Positions 15,996 through 25,699 of a DNA stretch of 64,000 nucleotides are shown in pieces. The notes below the pieces were generated by a model. The model was given only the letters and a program-made list of their open reading frames with translations, was not told the DNA's origin and made no database searches. This stretch comes from Sphingosinicella sp. BN140058 (lineage in GTDB: Bacteria > Pseudomonadota > Alphaproteobacteria > Sphingomonadales > Sphingomonadaceae): positions 4,287,501 to 4,351,500 of the forward strand of contig NZ_CP035501.1 in assembly GCF_004135585.1 (NCBI RefSeq). Direction: 5' to 3'. Position 1 is the stretch's first letter. The number at the start of each line of letters is the position of its first letter. Both the position numbers and the translations under genes were made by a program.

Positions 15996-17711
15996 ATGTC
16001 CGTGCGTGCTTTCGTCCTCGTCTCGGCCGCTTCGGCGCTGCTCGCCGGCTGTGCCGCCGCACCGAGCGCGGTAGCTTCCTCCGCTGGCTCGCCGGCCTTC
16101 GATCTCGTCCTGCGTGGCGGTTCCATTTACGACGGCAGCGGCGGTCCGCCGTTCATCGGCGATGTCGCGGTGAGGCAGGATCGGATCGTCGCGGTTGCGC
16201 CGCGCATCTCCGGCAGCGGCCGGAGCGAGATCGACGCCGCCGGCCTCGCGGTCGCGCCCGGCTTCATCAACATGCTGAGCTGGGCGACCGAGAGCCTGAT
16301 CGAGGACGGGCGCAGCCAGAGCGACATCCGCCAGGGCGTCACCCTGGAAGTGTTCGGCGAAGGCAGCTCGATGGGGCCGCTCAACCCCGAGATGAAGCGG
16401 CAGGAAGCGGAAGAGCAGGGGGATATACGCTATCCGATCACCTGGACGTCGCTTGGCGAGTATCTCACCATGCTCGAAAAGAAGGGCGTGTCTCCCAACG
16501 TCGCCAGCTTCGTCGGTGCGACCACGGTCCGCGTCCACGAGCTTGGCCGCAACGATGTCGATCCGACCCCTGCGCAGCTCGATCGGATGCGCGGCCTGGT
16601 TCGCGACGCGATGAACGAGGGGGCGCTCGGCGTCGGCTCCTCGCTGATCTACGCGCCGGCCTATTTCGCCGAGACGCCCGAGCTGATCGCGCTCGCGAGC
16701 GAGGCCGCGAAATGCGGCGGCCTGTACATCAGCCACATCCGCGACGAAGGGCCGAAGCTGCTGGAATCGATCGACGAGCTGATCGAGATCGCCGACAAGT
16801 CGGGCGCTCCGGCCGAGATTTACCATCTGAAGCAATCGGGTCGCGAGAACTGGGGCAAGCTCGACGCAGCGATCGCGCGAGTGGAGGCCGCACGGGCCCG
16901 CGGCCTCAAGATCACCGCCGACATGTATACCTATCCGGCGAGTTCGACCGGGCTCGATGCGGCGATGCCCCTGTGGGTGCAGGAGGGCGGTATCGATGCG
17001 TGGGTGAAGCGGCTGCAGGATCCGCCGACACGGGCGCGCCTGCTTGCCGAGATGGGCAGGGCCGAGGGCTCCGAGAACATGAAATTGCTTGTGCACGAGC
17101 CCGACAAGGTGCTGCTGCTGGCTTTCAAGAACCCGGCGCTGAAGCCGCTGACCGGCAAGACTTTGGCCGATGTCGCCCGCATCCGCGGCAAATCGCCGCA
17201 GGAGACCGCGGCCGATCTCATCATCGAGGATCATACCCGGATCCAGGTCGCCTATTTCGGCATGAACGAGGCAAATGTCGCGCGGCAGACCAGCCTGCCC
17301 TGGGTCAGCTTCGGCTCCGACGCCTCGTCACAGGCCCCCGAAGGCGTCTTCCTCAAGTCGAGCACCCATCCGCGCGCCTACGGCAATTTCGCCCGCGTGC
17401 TGGGCAAATATGCGCGCGACGAGAAGCGCCTGTCGTTGCAGGAGGCAGTGCGGCGGCTGAGCGCCTTTCCGGCATCCAATCTCGGCCTCGCGGATCGCGG
17501 CGCGCTCAAGCCCGGCTATTTCGCGGATATCGTCCTGTTCGATCCCGCCAAGATCGGCGACACTGCAACCTTCGAGAAACCGCAAAGCTATGCGATCGGC
17601 ATGCGCCATGTCTTCGTCAATGGGATGCAGGTGCTGCGCGACGGCGAGCATGTCGGTGCGACGCCGGGCCGGTTCGTGAAAGGACGAGGCGCGGGGAAGT
17701 GCCCCGCCTGA
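15996..17711 (+). CDS. D-aminoacylase-like amidohydrolase, lipoprotein
   Basis: A 571-aa amidohydrolase-superfamily protein. The N terminus ends in LLAGC (Cys19), a lipobox, so it is probably anchored in the envelope. Domain order is a small beta domain (FDLVLRGGSIYDGSGGPP), a TIM barrel and a C-terminal return (LSAFPASNLGLADRGALKPG). It matches N-acyl-D-amino-acid deacylases, with His in YISHIRDEG, His in EIYHLKQSG and Asp in VSFGSDAS. The usual metal-binding HxH after strand 1 is replaced: GFINMLSW has Leu94 and Trp96 there. It may therefore use one metal or have a different activity. It lies upstream of an M28 peptidase lipoprotein. Confidence 0.75.
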   Translation: MSVRAFVLVSAASALLAGCAAAPSAVASSAGSPAFDLVLRGGSIYDGSGGPPFIGDVAVRQDRIVAVAPRISGSGRSEIDAAGLAVAPGFINMLSWATESLIEDGRSQSDIRQGVTLEVFGEGSSMGPLNPEMKRQEAEEQGDIRYPITWTSLGEYLTMLEKKGVSPNVASFVGATTVRVHELGRNDVDPTPAQLDRMRGLVRDAMNEGALGVGSSLIYAPAYFAETPELIALASEAAKCGGLYISHIRDEGPKLLESIDELIEIADKSGAPAEIYHLKQSGRENWGKLDAAIARVEAARARGLKITADMYTYPASSTGLDAAMPLWVQEGGIDAWVKRLQDPPTRARLLAEMGRAEGSENMKLLVHEPDKVLLLAFKNPALKPLTGKTLADVARIRGKSPQETAADLIIEDHTRIQVAYFGMNEANVARQTSLPWVSFGSDASSQAPEGVFLKSSTHPRAYGNFARVLGKYARDEKRLSLQEAVRRLSAFPASNLGLADRGALKPGYFADIVLFDPAKIGDTATFEKPQSYAIGMRHVFVNGMQVLRDGEHVGATPGRFVKGRGAGKCPA

Positions 17712-17845
17712 CGGTGCCGTGGCTCCGTTCAACGTCCCGCCGCAAAGCGGTGGCAGCGTGAGGGCGGTTCGGGTCCTCTGCAACGAAGCCACCGACCGGG
17801 GGTTGGACGCTTCGACGTCTCCTCCTTGCGTGGAAATCACACCTG

Positions 17846-19516
17846 ATGAAATCTGCCTTGCTTCTCCTGCCTCTGCTTCTCGCCGGCTGCGCCGCCGGCG
17901 GCAATCGCCCGGCCGAATTCGGCGCCGGACCGATCGATACCGAACGGCTGTCGCAGATTACCCGGACTCTCGCCTCCGACGCGTTCGAAGGACGTGCGCC
18001 CGGAACCGTGGGCGAAGCGAAGACGATCGCTTACCTCTCGGAGCAGTTTCGTCAGCTCGGGCTGGAGCCGGCCGGCGACGACGGCACGTTCGTCCAGCGG
18101 GTGCCGCTGATCCGAACTCAGCTCGAACGGCCCGGCCGAGCCGAGATCGCGCGCGGTGGCGATCGCATCGCGCTCCGTGTCCCCGACGACATTTATCTGA
18201 GCACGGTTCGCGAGGTCGACAGGGCCAGGATCGCGGCGGCGCCGATGGTGTTCGTGGGGTATGGAGTCTCGGCGCCGGAGCGGCAGTGGGACGATTTCAA
18301 GGGCGTCGACCTCAAAGGCAAGGTTGCCGTCTTCCTGGTCAACGATCCCGATTTCGAGGCGGTCGCCGGCGATGCGGTGGCAGGCAGGTTCGGCGGCCGC
18401 GCGATGACCTATTATGGGCGCTGGTCGTACAAGTTCGAGGAAGCGGCCCGTCGCGGCGCCATTGCCGCTCTCGTCGTCCATGAGACGGACGGCGCAGGCT
18501 ATGGCTGGAATACGGTCCAGGCGCCGGGCGGGGAGAATTACAACATCGTGCTCAAGCCCGGTGCGCAGCAGCCGGTGCTGCTGCAAGGCTGGATCCAGCG
18601 CAGGGTGACCGAGGATCTGTTCCGCCGCGCCGGCCTGGATTTCGAGGCGGTGAAGCGGCAGGCCCGGACGTCCGCCTTCAAACCCATCGATCTCGGCGCG
18701 CGGCTGGACGCGGATTTCAGCGTCGCCACCAGCCGCGTGGAGAGCCACAACGTTCTGGCCAAGGTCGCCGGGGCAAAGCGGCCCGACGAGACGATCTGGT
18801 TTGCCGGACATTGGGACGCGTACGGAATCGGCGCTCCCGACGCCGAAGGGCGGCGAGTCCGACCCGGAGCGCTCGATGACGCGCTCGGCCTTGCCGGCGT
18901 GATCGAGATTGCCCGTGCCTTCAAGGCGGGGCCAAGGCCCGATCGCACGCTCGTCTTCGCCGCCTGGACCGCCGAGGAGCGCGGATTGCTCGGGGCCGAA
19001 TCCTATTCCGCCAATCCCAAATTCCCGATGGCCAAGGCCGTTGCGAACCTCACCCTCGACACCCTCCAGCCCAATGGTCCGGCGCGCGACGTCGTGCTGA
19101 TCGGCCAGGGACAGAACGATCTGGAGGATCGACTCGCACGTGCCGCCGACGGCCAGGGGCGGACGATCACCGCCGATGCCAAGCCGGAGCGCGGTCTGTT
19201 CTACCGCGCCGACCATTTCGCCTTTGCCCGCAAGGGCGTGCCGACGCTGTTGCTGATGGCGCTGGGCGGCGGCGTCGATCTGGTGGATGGCGGTCGCACG
19301 GCCGGCGACCGCTGGGTGAGCGAGTTCACCGCAAACTGCTACCACCAGACATGCGATTCCTGGAGCCCCGACTGGGATCTGCGCGGCGCCGCGCAGGACA
19401 TTTCCCTCCTCTACACGATCGGCCGCGAACTCGCCTTCGGCAGCGATTGGCCTGCCTGGAAACAAGGCTCCGAGTTCGCGGGCATCCGCCAGCAAAGCGA
19501 GGCGGAGCGCCGTTGA
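17846..19516 (+). CDS. M28 family metallopeptidase, lipoprotein, with PA domain
   Basis: 556 aa. The lipobox LLAGC is at residues 11-15. After an N-terminal helical part comes a protease-associated (PA) insert (about 120-240: PMVFVGYGVSAPERQWDDFK, AIAALVVHET). The M28 dizinc core shows AGHWDAYGIG (His and Asp), GALDDALG (bridging Asp), TAEERGLLGAE (catalytic and metal Glu), TLDTLQP (Asp) and YRADHFAF (His). All expected ligands are visible, so it should be an active aminopeptidase or carboxypeptidase in the periplasm. It follows the amidohydrolase lipoprotein on the same strand, 134 bp away. Confidence 0.85.
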   Translation: MKSALLLLPLLLAGCAAGGNRPAEFGAGPIDTERLSQITRTLASDAFEGRAPGTVGEAKTIAYLSEQFRQLGLEPAGDDGTFVQRVPLIRTQLERPGRAEIARGGDRIALRVPDDIYLSTVREVDRARIAAAPMVFVGYGVSAPERQWDDFKGVDLKGKVAVFLVNDPDFEAVAGDAVAGRFGGRAMTYYGRWSYKFEEAARRGAIAALVVHETDGAGYGWNTVQAPGGENYNIVLKPGAQQPVLLQGWIQRRVTEDLFRRAGLDFEAVKRQARTSAFKPIDLGARLDADFSVATSRVESHNVLAKVAGAKRPDETIWFAGHWDAYGIGAPDAEGRRVRPGALDDALGLAGVIEIARAFKAGPRPDRTLVFAAWTAEERGLLGAESYSANPKFPMAKAVANLTLDTLQPNGPARDVVLIGQGQNDLEDRLARAADGQGRTITADAKPERGLFYRADHFAFARKGVPTLLLMALGGGVDLVDGGRTAGDRWVSEFTANCYHQTCDSWSPDWDLRGAAQDISLLYTIGRELAFGSDWPAWKQGSEFAGIRQQSEAERR

Positions 19517-19519
19517 GGC

Positions 19520-20554
19520 CTAGCGTATCACGGTTTCGGCAGGAGGAATGTCACTCAGGTAGCGACCGGAATTGCGATACTCCTCGCGAACGGTGGACAC
19601 CGGCGCCTCGTCGACCGGCGCATGCAGCGCGAGCCTCGGTGCCGCGCGCGATGGGCCGGCGAGATCGGCGATCGCGTAGGGCAGGCGGGCGGGCGTGGGC
19701 GCTGCCGGAACTGCCTTCGGGAAGTTCGCCGGAAGGCGATTGGCGATCACCACTGCAGGCGAGGGCTCGCGGCCGGCGTACAAGCGCCTGAATGCGGCGG
19801 GCGCGCCCCAGTCGCCAGGCATGCGGTAGAAATTGTGGCTGCCGACCACCGCCACCTTGGCGAGCTTGTAGGCCCAGAAGGGCAGCACCTGCTGGGTATG
19901 GTAATGCGTTGCATAGCCCACTCCGGCATAGACCGAACCGGCGAGCGCTTCCGATGCGATGCGGCGCGCCCGCAGCCACGACACGCCCGATGGCGGCTGG
20001 CCGAGCGATCCATCGCAGGTGAAGGTGAATTGACACCCACCGCCGGCCTTGAGCGGACCCTGATAGACGACTCCGCACACCGTTCCGGGATAAGCCGGGT
20101 GGCGGGCGCGATTGAGTACGACCTGGGCGACCGCGCGCTGGCCGTCTTCGCTCTCCGAGCGCGCCTCGTAATAGACCGCTTCGGCGAGGCATTGCAGCGA
20201 GCGCTGCTGGTCGACGACGCTGCCCGCCCGGAAGACGGTTGCCGATGCGCGCGGATTGGGCATGGCGGCGAACGGAATGGCGGCGTTGAGCGTCACGGCG
20301 TCTCCCGCCGAAACCGGCTTGATGCCCATCGCATCGACTTCCATCGCGGGGGCGCTGGCACGCGGATCGGGTGCGGCCGGGATCGCCGACGACACCATCT
20401 CCGCGGCGAAGGTCTGCGGCACGGTGCGCGGACTTGCACCCAGCGGAACGCAGGACGCGCCGAACAGGAGCAGGCCAAGCGCCGCGATCTCTCGCCCGCG
20501 GCCGTGCAAGGCCTCGCGAAGGGCGCCGACGATCAAGCTGTCCGACACTGCCAC
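19520..20554 (-). CDS. SleB-type cell wall hydrolase
   Basis: 344 aa from a GTG at 20554. A membrane or signal segment lies at about 21-42 (EIAALGLLLFGASCVPLGAS). The Hydrolase_2 (SleB/CwlJ-like) domain covers about 115-240, with LAEAVYYEARSESEDGQRAVAQVVLNRA (read in two parts) containing the conserved catalytic Glu, then HPAYPGTVCGVVYQG, GCQFTFTCDG and ATHYHTQQVLPFW. These enzymes cut peptidoglycan glycan strands. The C-terminal 90 residues are Pro/Ala-rich. It is convergent with the M28 peptidase gene, with only 3 bp between their ends. Confidence 0.85.
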   Translation of the reverse strand: MAVSDSLIVGALREALHGRGREIAALGLLLFGASCVPLGASPRTVPQTFAAEMVSSAIPAAPDPRASAPAMEVDAMGIKPVSAGDAVTLNAAIPFAAMPNPRASATVFRAGSVVDQQRSLQCLAEAVYYEARSESEDGQRAVAQVVLNRARHPAYPGTVCGVVYQGPLKAGGGCQFTFTCDGSLGQPPSGVSWLRARRIASEALAGSVYAGVGYATHYHTQQVLPFWAYKLAKVAVVGSHNFYRMPGDWGAPAAFRRLYAGREPSPAVVIANRLPANFPKAVPAAPTPARLPYAIADLAGPSRAAPRLALHAPVDEAPVSTVREEYRNSGRYLSDIPPAETVIR

Positions 20555-20757
20555 CCGCTGAAATCCGCCTCTTTATGGTGCCTGCCGAGCTTCGGTTATC
20601 GCGTTTCAGGCCGTCTGCCTTCCCCCTGAATCCGGCTGTCCCGTTCTGGCACCAAGCGGGCGAGATCGTTAATTCGGCAGGGAAAGTCGACGCTTCGGAT
20701 CGTTACGGGTGGGTGGGACGTTCCACCCCCTCATCGAAATGCGAGGCGTCTGGATTC

Positions 20758-22335
20758 ATGCGGAAACTGTTGGTGTGCGTATCGGTGGCGGCCATGCTGG
20801 TTGCCGGTTGTGGCAGCCAGAGCGGGGGGACGAAAGGCGAGACCGTCACTGTCGATCCGAACCAGGTCTCGCCGCAAGATCTGCAGGCGGCAGTCAAGGA
20901 CGAGCGGGTCAAGCGTTTCTACGCGGCGCGCAATTGGGCACCGGTCTGGAACGCCGAACGGTCGGCCGAGCTGACCTCGGCCTTCGCCGATGCGGAGCGC
21001 CATGGCATCAACGCCGACGGCTATGTCAAGAATGCGAAGGCCGGCGCGAATGCGGCCGAGCGTGAGGCTGCGCTCACCCTTGCGGCTCTCGATTATGGTC
21101 AAGCGCTTGCCATCGGCTTCGTCGATCCTCGCAAGATCTTCGAAGTCTACGAAGTGCCGATGAATCAGGTCGATCTGATCGGCGGCCTGAGCCAGGCAAT
21201 CAACGGCGGCGGCGTGCGCGCCTGGCTTGCGGGACTCGCGCCGCAGGATGCGGAATACAAAGCGCTTCAGGACGCCTATCTCGCGTATCGGCAGCGCGCC
21301 GCGCAGGAGCAGAAAGCGGCGATCCAGGCCGGCGATCCGATCAAACCGGGAAGTCGTGACCCGCGGGTGCCGCAAATCGCCGAGGGTTTGCGGAGCAATG
21401 GCTATCTCGCCGCCGCACAATCCGCCCAGGAAGCGGAGGCGAGCGGCAACGCGCAGGCGGAAGCCGCCCCGAAAGCCGCGACCGGCTCGAGCGGCTACAC
21501 GCCGGAGCTCGTCGCCGCCGTGAAGAAGGTGCAGGCGGATTACGGCATCGAGCCGGACGGCGTGATCGGAAATTCGACGATCGAGGCGCTCAACACCGGC
21601 GCCAAGGAGCGGGCGCGGATCCTTGCGGTCAATTTGGAGCGGCGGCGCTGGCTCGCCCGCACTCCGCCGCCGACGCGGATCGACGTCAACACCGCCGCCG
21701 CCGAGCTCACCTATTGGCGCGACGGCCAGGCGGCGAACCGGCGCAAGGTCGTGGTCGGCCAGCCCGATTGGGAGACCCCCGAACTCGGATCGCCCATTGC
21801 CCGCCTGGTCGCCAATCCCGATTGGACGATCCCGGACTCCATCGCCAAGGAAGAGATCATACCCAAGGGCGCCACCTATATGGCGAAGGAGAATATCGTC
21901 ACCAAGAACGGGCGCCTGGTGCAGCAGCCGGGGCCGAAGTCAGCGTTGGGTCTGGTCAAGTTCGACATGATCAACGATCATGCCATTTACCTGCATGACA
22001 CGCCGGCCAAGGCGCTGTTCGCGAGCACGCAGCGCCATTCAAGCCACGGCTGCGCCCGGGTCGATGACGCGATCGGCTTCGCCCGCTTGCTCGCCGATGA
22101 TCAGGGACAGCGCGAAGCGTTCGACAAGGCGCTGGCAACCAAGAAGGAGACGCCGGTACCCTTGCCCAACCAGATACCGGTAAGGCTGCTTTACCACAGC
22201 GCCTATCTGGACGGCGGCAAGGTCGTGTTCCGCACCGATCCCTATGGGTGGGACGACAAGCTTGCCCAGGCGCTCGGCTTCGAGGGCCAGATCCGACCGC
22301 GGGTGAAGACCCACGTCACCGACGTCGGGCCGTAA
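20758..22335 (+). CDS. L,D-transpeptidase (YcbB/LdtD-like), lipoprotein
   Basis: 525 aa. The lipobox MLVAGC is near residue 18. An N-terminal scaffold domain follows (about 40-200), then a peptidoglycan-binding domain (about 245-290: ELVAAVKKVQADYGIEPDGV). The YkuD catalytic domain has AIYLHDTPAKALF and H427-S-S-H430-G-C432, the HxxSHGC nucleophile motif. It forms 3-3 cross-links in peptidoglycan or attaches proteins to it, and would be sensitive to carbapenems rather than penicillins (family knowledge). The ATG at 20758 is the start that exposes the lipobox. Confidence 0.88.
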   Translation: MRKLLVCVSVAAMLVAGCGSQSGGTKGETVTVDPNQVSPQDLQAAVKDERVKRFYAARNWAPVWNAERSAELTSAFADAERHGINADGYVKNAKAGANAAEREAALTLAALDYGQALAIGFVDPRKIFEVYEVPMNQVDLIGGLSQAINGGGVRAWLAGLAPQDAEYKALQDAYLAYRQRAAQEQKAAIQAGDPIKPGSRDPRVPQIAEGLRSNGYLAAAQSAQEAEASGNAQAEAAPKAATGSSGYTPELVAAVKKVQADYGIEPDGVIGNSTIEALNTGAKERARILAVNLERRRWLARTPPPTRIDVNTAAAELTYWRDGQAANRRKVVVGQPDWETPELGSPIARLVANPDWTIPDSIAKEEIIPKGATYMAKENIVTKNGRLVQQPGPKSALGLVKFDMINDHAIYLHDTPAKALFASTQRHSSHGCARVDDAIGFARLLADDQGQREAFDKALATKKETPVPLPNQIPVRLLYHSAYLDGGKVVFRTDPYGWDDKLAQALGFEGQIRPRVKTHVTDVGP

Positions 22336-22860
22336 GCAGGGCGTCCGCTATCCTCCCGAGCCGCGCTAGGGGAGGATAGGGGCGGATAGCCGCTCCCGCC
22401 GTTCTGGTGACTGCGTGCGCCAGTGCGGCTTGGCGCGGCGTCAACGTTCATCGGGTAATCCCTGGCCTCTTCGGATCTGCCTTCAGGCTCCGCCACGTCC
22501 GTTGCGCGTGCGATTGCGGTGCTTCGTGCGCATCATCTTCCCTGGCGGTGCTTCCCCCAGAAGAAGGAAGCGCGGCTCCTACCCATGTCGTGCGGCTCCG
22601 CTCGGATCGCATCGTCGACGCTGGCTAGGCGTCTCGCGCTCGGCCGCATCTTGCCGGTCCGTCGATGCCAGGTGCCGCTTGGTCGTCGCGCCCGCGCGTT
22701 CGCAGACGCCTGGACCGCGTGCGCAGAAGCGGACGCGCTTCGCACGGTATCTCTCGCCTAATCCTGTTCGTGCGGCGGGAGAAAGGACCTGTCTTCATCC
22801 CGCAGGAGCCCCTCCCGTCGCAACCGCCATGTTCAGCCGCCATGTTCAGGATTGAGACCC
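22336..22860. other. 525-bp gene-free region upstream of the UrcA gene
   Basis: Open frames here are arginine/proline-rich and not protein-like. The left end holds short GC palindromes after the L,D-transpeptidase gene. The right end has a perfect 13-bp tandem duplication (22824-22849) 11 nt before the UrcA start. A long UrcA leader is possible, but I see no known riboswitch. Confidence 0.45.
22824..22849 (+). repeat. 13-bp perfect tandem duplication
   Basis: CCGCCATGTTCAG occurs twice in a row (22824-22836 and 22837-22849), just upstream of the UrcA start at 22861. Each unit contains an ATG out of frame with UrcA. Confidence 0.6.
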
Positions 22861-23181
22861 ATGTCCAAGTCGCTTCTCGCTTCCGCGGCCCTCGCGCTGT
22901 CCGTCGCAGGCCTCACCGCTCCCGCCGACGCGCGGCCGAATTCGGTCACGATCCGGGTCTCCGATCTCGACCTTGCCACGTGGAAGGACAATGCCCAGCT
23001 GGACCGCCGCCTTAAGAATGCGGCGAACGCGATCTGCGGCAGGGTTCCGGTCCTGCCCCTGCGCGACAAGCTGAACGCGCAGAACTGTCACGATGAGGTG
23101 CTTGCGAGTTCCGCGGAGCAGGTGGCGCTCGCCCGGACGCAGGCCGACACCAGCGTCCGCCTCGCACGTCGCGGCGATTAG
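22861..23181 (+). CDS. UrcA family exported protein
   Basis: 106 aa with a signal peptide (SLLASAALALSVAGLTAPADA). The mature part has the UrcA pattern: VTIRVSDLDLATWKDNAQLD, then RRLKNAANAICG and a second Cys in NAQNCHDEVL, presumably forming a disulfide. Function is unknown in the family. The ATG at 22861 is chosen over a TTG 9 nt upstream because it directly precedes the signal peptide. Confidence 0.85.
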   Translation: MSKSLLASAALALSVAGLTAPADARPNSVTIRVSDLDLATWKDNAQLDRRLKNAANAICGRVPVLPLRDKLNAQNCHDEVLASSAEQVALARTQADTSVRLARRGD

Positions 23182-23236
23182 CCTGTTGCGATCTCGGTCC
23201 TGGCGGCGGCCGAGGCGATCGCCTCCCAAGGCATAA

Positions 23237-25540
23237 TCACGCCGCCAGCGACGTTCGTTTGCGATCGACCAACTGCCGGATCGCAGCCTGCGGGACCGCT
23301 TCGGAGAAGAGGAAACCCTGCAGTTCGTTGCAGCCGGCCAGCCGTAGCATCTGCCCTTGCTCCTCCGTCTCGACGCCTTCCGCGGTGACCGAAAGGGCCA
23401 TCGCATGGCCCAATGTCACCACCGCCTGGATGATTGCCGCGGCTTCCAGGTCGTGTCCGAGGCGTTTCACGAAGCTGCGGTCGATCTTGATCTTGTCGAC
23501 TTCGAATTTTCGCAGATAGCTGAGGCTCGAATAGCCGGTCCCGAAGTCGTCGAGAGCGATGCGGAATCCCATCCGGCGAAGATGCACCAGCGCGTCGCGC
23601 ACCGTTTCGTCCTCGTCGAGCAAGATGCCTTCCGTGATCTCGAGTTCGATCTGGGCCGGGTCCACTCCGGCCGCGTGGACGATCTGGCGTATCGCCTCGG
23701 CACAGCCGGGCTTCCGAAACTGCAGGGGCGAGACATTGACTGCGATCGACAGGTCCGGCCAGCATCGTGCCACGCCGCACGCCTGCTCCAATACCCATCT
23801 GCCGAGTTGATCGATCAGTCCCGCCTCTTCGGCGATGGGAATGAACGCGTCCGGCGACAGCTCTCCCCGCTTGGGATGGCGCCAGCGCATCAGCGCTTCC
23901 AGGCCCGTCACCTTGCTGCCGGTACCGTCCATCTGTGGTTGGTAGCAGACGGATAAGCCTTCGCCGGTGTCGAGCGCCGTCCGCAGATCCTGCTCGAGCG
24001 AGCGACGAACGATCAGGCTTTCGTCCATGCCGGCATTGAAGAAACGATACGCGTCCCGCCCTTCGGCCTTGGCGCGATACATCGCGATGTCGGCCTTGCG
24101 AAGCAGATCGGCCCGATCATCGGCACAATCCGGGTGAATTGCGATGCCGATACTGACACCGATGAAGACCTGCGTGCCGAGTATTTCGAACGGCTCGCGG
24201 AGAGCCTTGAGGATCGCCTCGGCCGTTCCGGCAGTGGCGTCGCTAGAGCCATGCGCCGGGATGAGGATCGCGAACTCGTCGCCACCGATCCGTGCCACGA
24301 GATCACCTTCGCGCAGGCAGGCCTGGACCCGCCCGGCGACGACCTGGATCAAGAGATCGCCGCCGAGATGCCCCAGTGTATCGTTCACCTTCTTGAAGCG
24401 GTCGAGATCGAGCAGCATCACCGCGCAGGCGCTGCCCGGCCGCTGCTGGCCAAGCGCCTGATCCACAGCGTTGTGAAAGAAGGCGCGGTTGGGCAGGTCG
24501 GTCAGCGCATCGTGATAGGCAAGGTGATGCGCCTGCGCCTCCTTCGCCTTCAGTTCGACATGAGCGGCTTGCAGCAGTGCGAGGGAGCGCAGATCCTTGC
24601 GCATCAGTCTCGCAATGCCAAAAACGAGCAGGGCCAGGAGCGCCAGAACCGAGATGAAGGCCGCCGCCGCAACCGGTGCCGTCGACCGGAGGACGGTGCT
24701 TCCCGGAAGCTCAGGCCGCCAGGTGAAGAAGCCCAGATGCACACCGCGCGTTGAGATCAGGGGAATACTGAGGTCGAGCGACTGCGGCGCTGCCGGTGCG
24801 TCGGTCACCCGCGCCCGTGCGATCAACCGGATCTGCGAGAGCTCGCGCATCAGATCGGCATCGAGATAGCGGATGCTGACCAGCAGCGGCTCGTGCCCCG
24901 GAGTGGCCGGTACGGCCGAGGAATCCGGAACGATCCGCATCACGCTGACGGCGGCCGGCCGCCCGCCGACCGTGGCGAGATCGGTCGCGTGAAAGGTGCT
25001 GGCCGACGTTCGGACGCTGCTGCCAGGCGCCAGCGCTTGTCCCGGCAAACGCTCGTGCGGGTTCGCCTTGCGCGACGATCGGCCGCGAACGGCCCGTACC
25101 ATTGGAAGGAACGACTCGGCGAGCCGATGGTAACGCGCCGGATCTGCACCAATGCCGTCGATCATCGCGTAGACAGGGGTGTCGCGGGCATCGAGGATGA
25201 AATCGGCGTCGTGATCGAAGACGTAGTTCAGCCAAGTGCCGACATTCTGGTCGATCCATCCCCGATCGGGACGGGACTTGCGCAGTTCGAGAACAACCGG
25301 ATCCCAGATCGCGACACCGGTCTGGCTTTGGGCCAGCTCGTCCAGCGTTGCGCTGACGGCGAGCTCAACCTCGCGTGCTTGCCGCGCAATCGACTCCTGA
25401 TCGCTTTGGCGCGCGGACGTGCGCGCGCCGACGAAGGCGAACAGGGCGATGGCAAGGGCGAGCGCCGCCACCGGCAGGATGACCTGCACGACGAACCGTG
25501 TTCGGAAACGCGCCGTCCCAGTCTCCACGCCTTCTACCAA
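23237..25540 (-). CDS. CHASE4-GGDEF-EAL cyclic-di-GMP enzyme
   Basis: 767 aa. Membrane helices at about 18-38 and 287-311 enclose a periplasmic sensor of the CHASE4 type (about 60-270, WDPVVLELRKSRPDRGWIDQ). A GGDEF domain follows with intact GGDEF at 419-423. An RxxD inhibitory site (R410-E-G-D413) lies exactly five residues before it. The EAL domain has GLEALMRWRHP, EITEGILLDED and ALDDFGTGYSSL. Both catalytic domains look intact, so it could make and degrade c-di-GMP. The start is uncertain: a TTG at 25540 or a GTG at 25528. Confidence 0.88.
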   Translation of the reverse strand: MVEGVETGTARFRTRFVVQVILPVAALALAIALFAFVGARTSARQSDQESIARQAREVELAVSATLDELAQSQTGVAIWDPVVLELRKSRPDRGWIDQNVGTWLNYVFDHDADFILDARDTPVYAMIDGIGADPARYHRLAESFLPMVRAVRGRSSRKANPHERLPGQALAPGSSVRTSASTFHATDLATVGGRPAAVSVMRIVPDSSAVPATPGHEPLLVSIRYLDADLMRELSQIRLIARARVTDAPAAPQSLDLSIPLISTRGVHLGFFTWRPELPGSTVLRSTAPVAAAAFISVLALLALLVFGIARLMRKDLRSLALLQAAHVELKAKEAQAHHLAYHDALTDLPNRAFFHNAVDQALGQQRPGSACAVMLLDLDRFKKVNDTLGHLGGDLLIQVVAGRVQACLREGDLVARIGGDEFAILIPAHGSSDATAGTAEAILKALREPFEILGTQVFIGVSIGIAIHPDCADDRADLLRKADIAMYRAKAEGRDAYRFFNAGMDESLIVRRSLEQDLRTALDTGEGLSVCYQPQMDGTGSKVTGLEALMRWRHPKRGELSPDAFIPIAEEAGLIDQLGRWVLEQACGVARCWPDLSIAVNVSPLQFRKPGCAEAIRQIVHAAGVDPAQIELEITEGILLDEDETVRDALVHLRRMGFRIALDDFGTGYSSLSYLRKFEVDKIKIDRSFVKRLGHDLEAAAIIQAVVTLGHAMALSVTAEGVETEEQGQMLRLAGCNELQGFLFSEAVPQAAIRQLVDRKRTSLAA

Positions 25541-25699
25541 GCTCCTCTCGCCCTGCTCACAACCTTGTCGCGGCGTGTCGCGCGACCGGTCGCCGGTCAG
25601 AGCGCCGGCGCGATCTTCGCCTTTCTTTATAGAGGCTTTGCAGGTGGTGAAGCGGATCCAGGCAAGCGGATGTCGTAAGTGCTCCGCCTGCGTATACGC

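Noticed and set aside
22336..22850. Riboswitch or structured leader upstream of UrcA
   Set aside because: Only short GC palindromes and a 13-bp tandem repeat are visible; no known riboswitch core could be recognised by eye.
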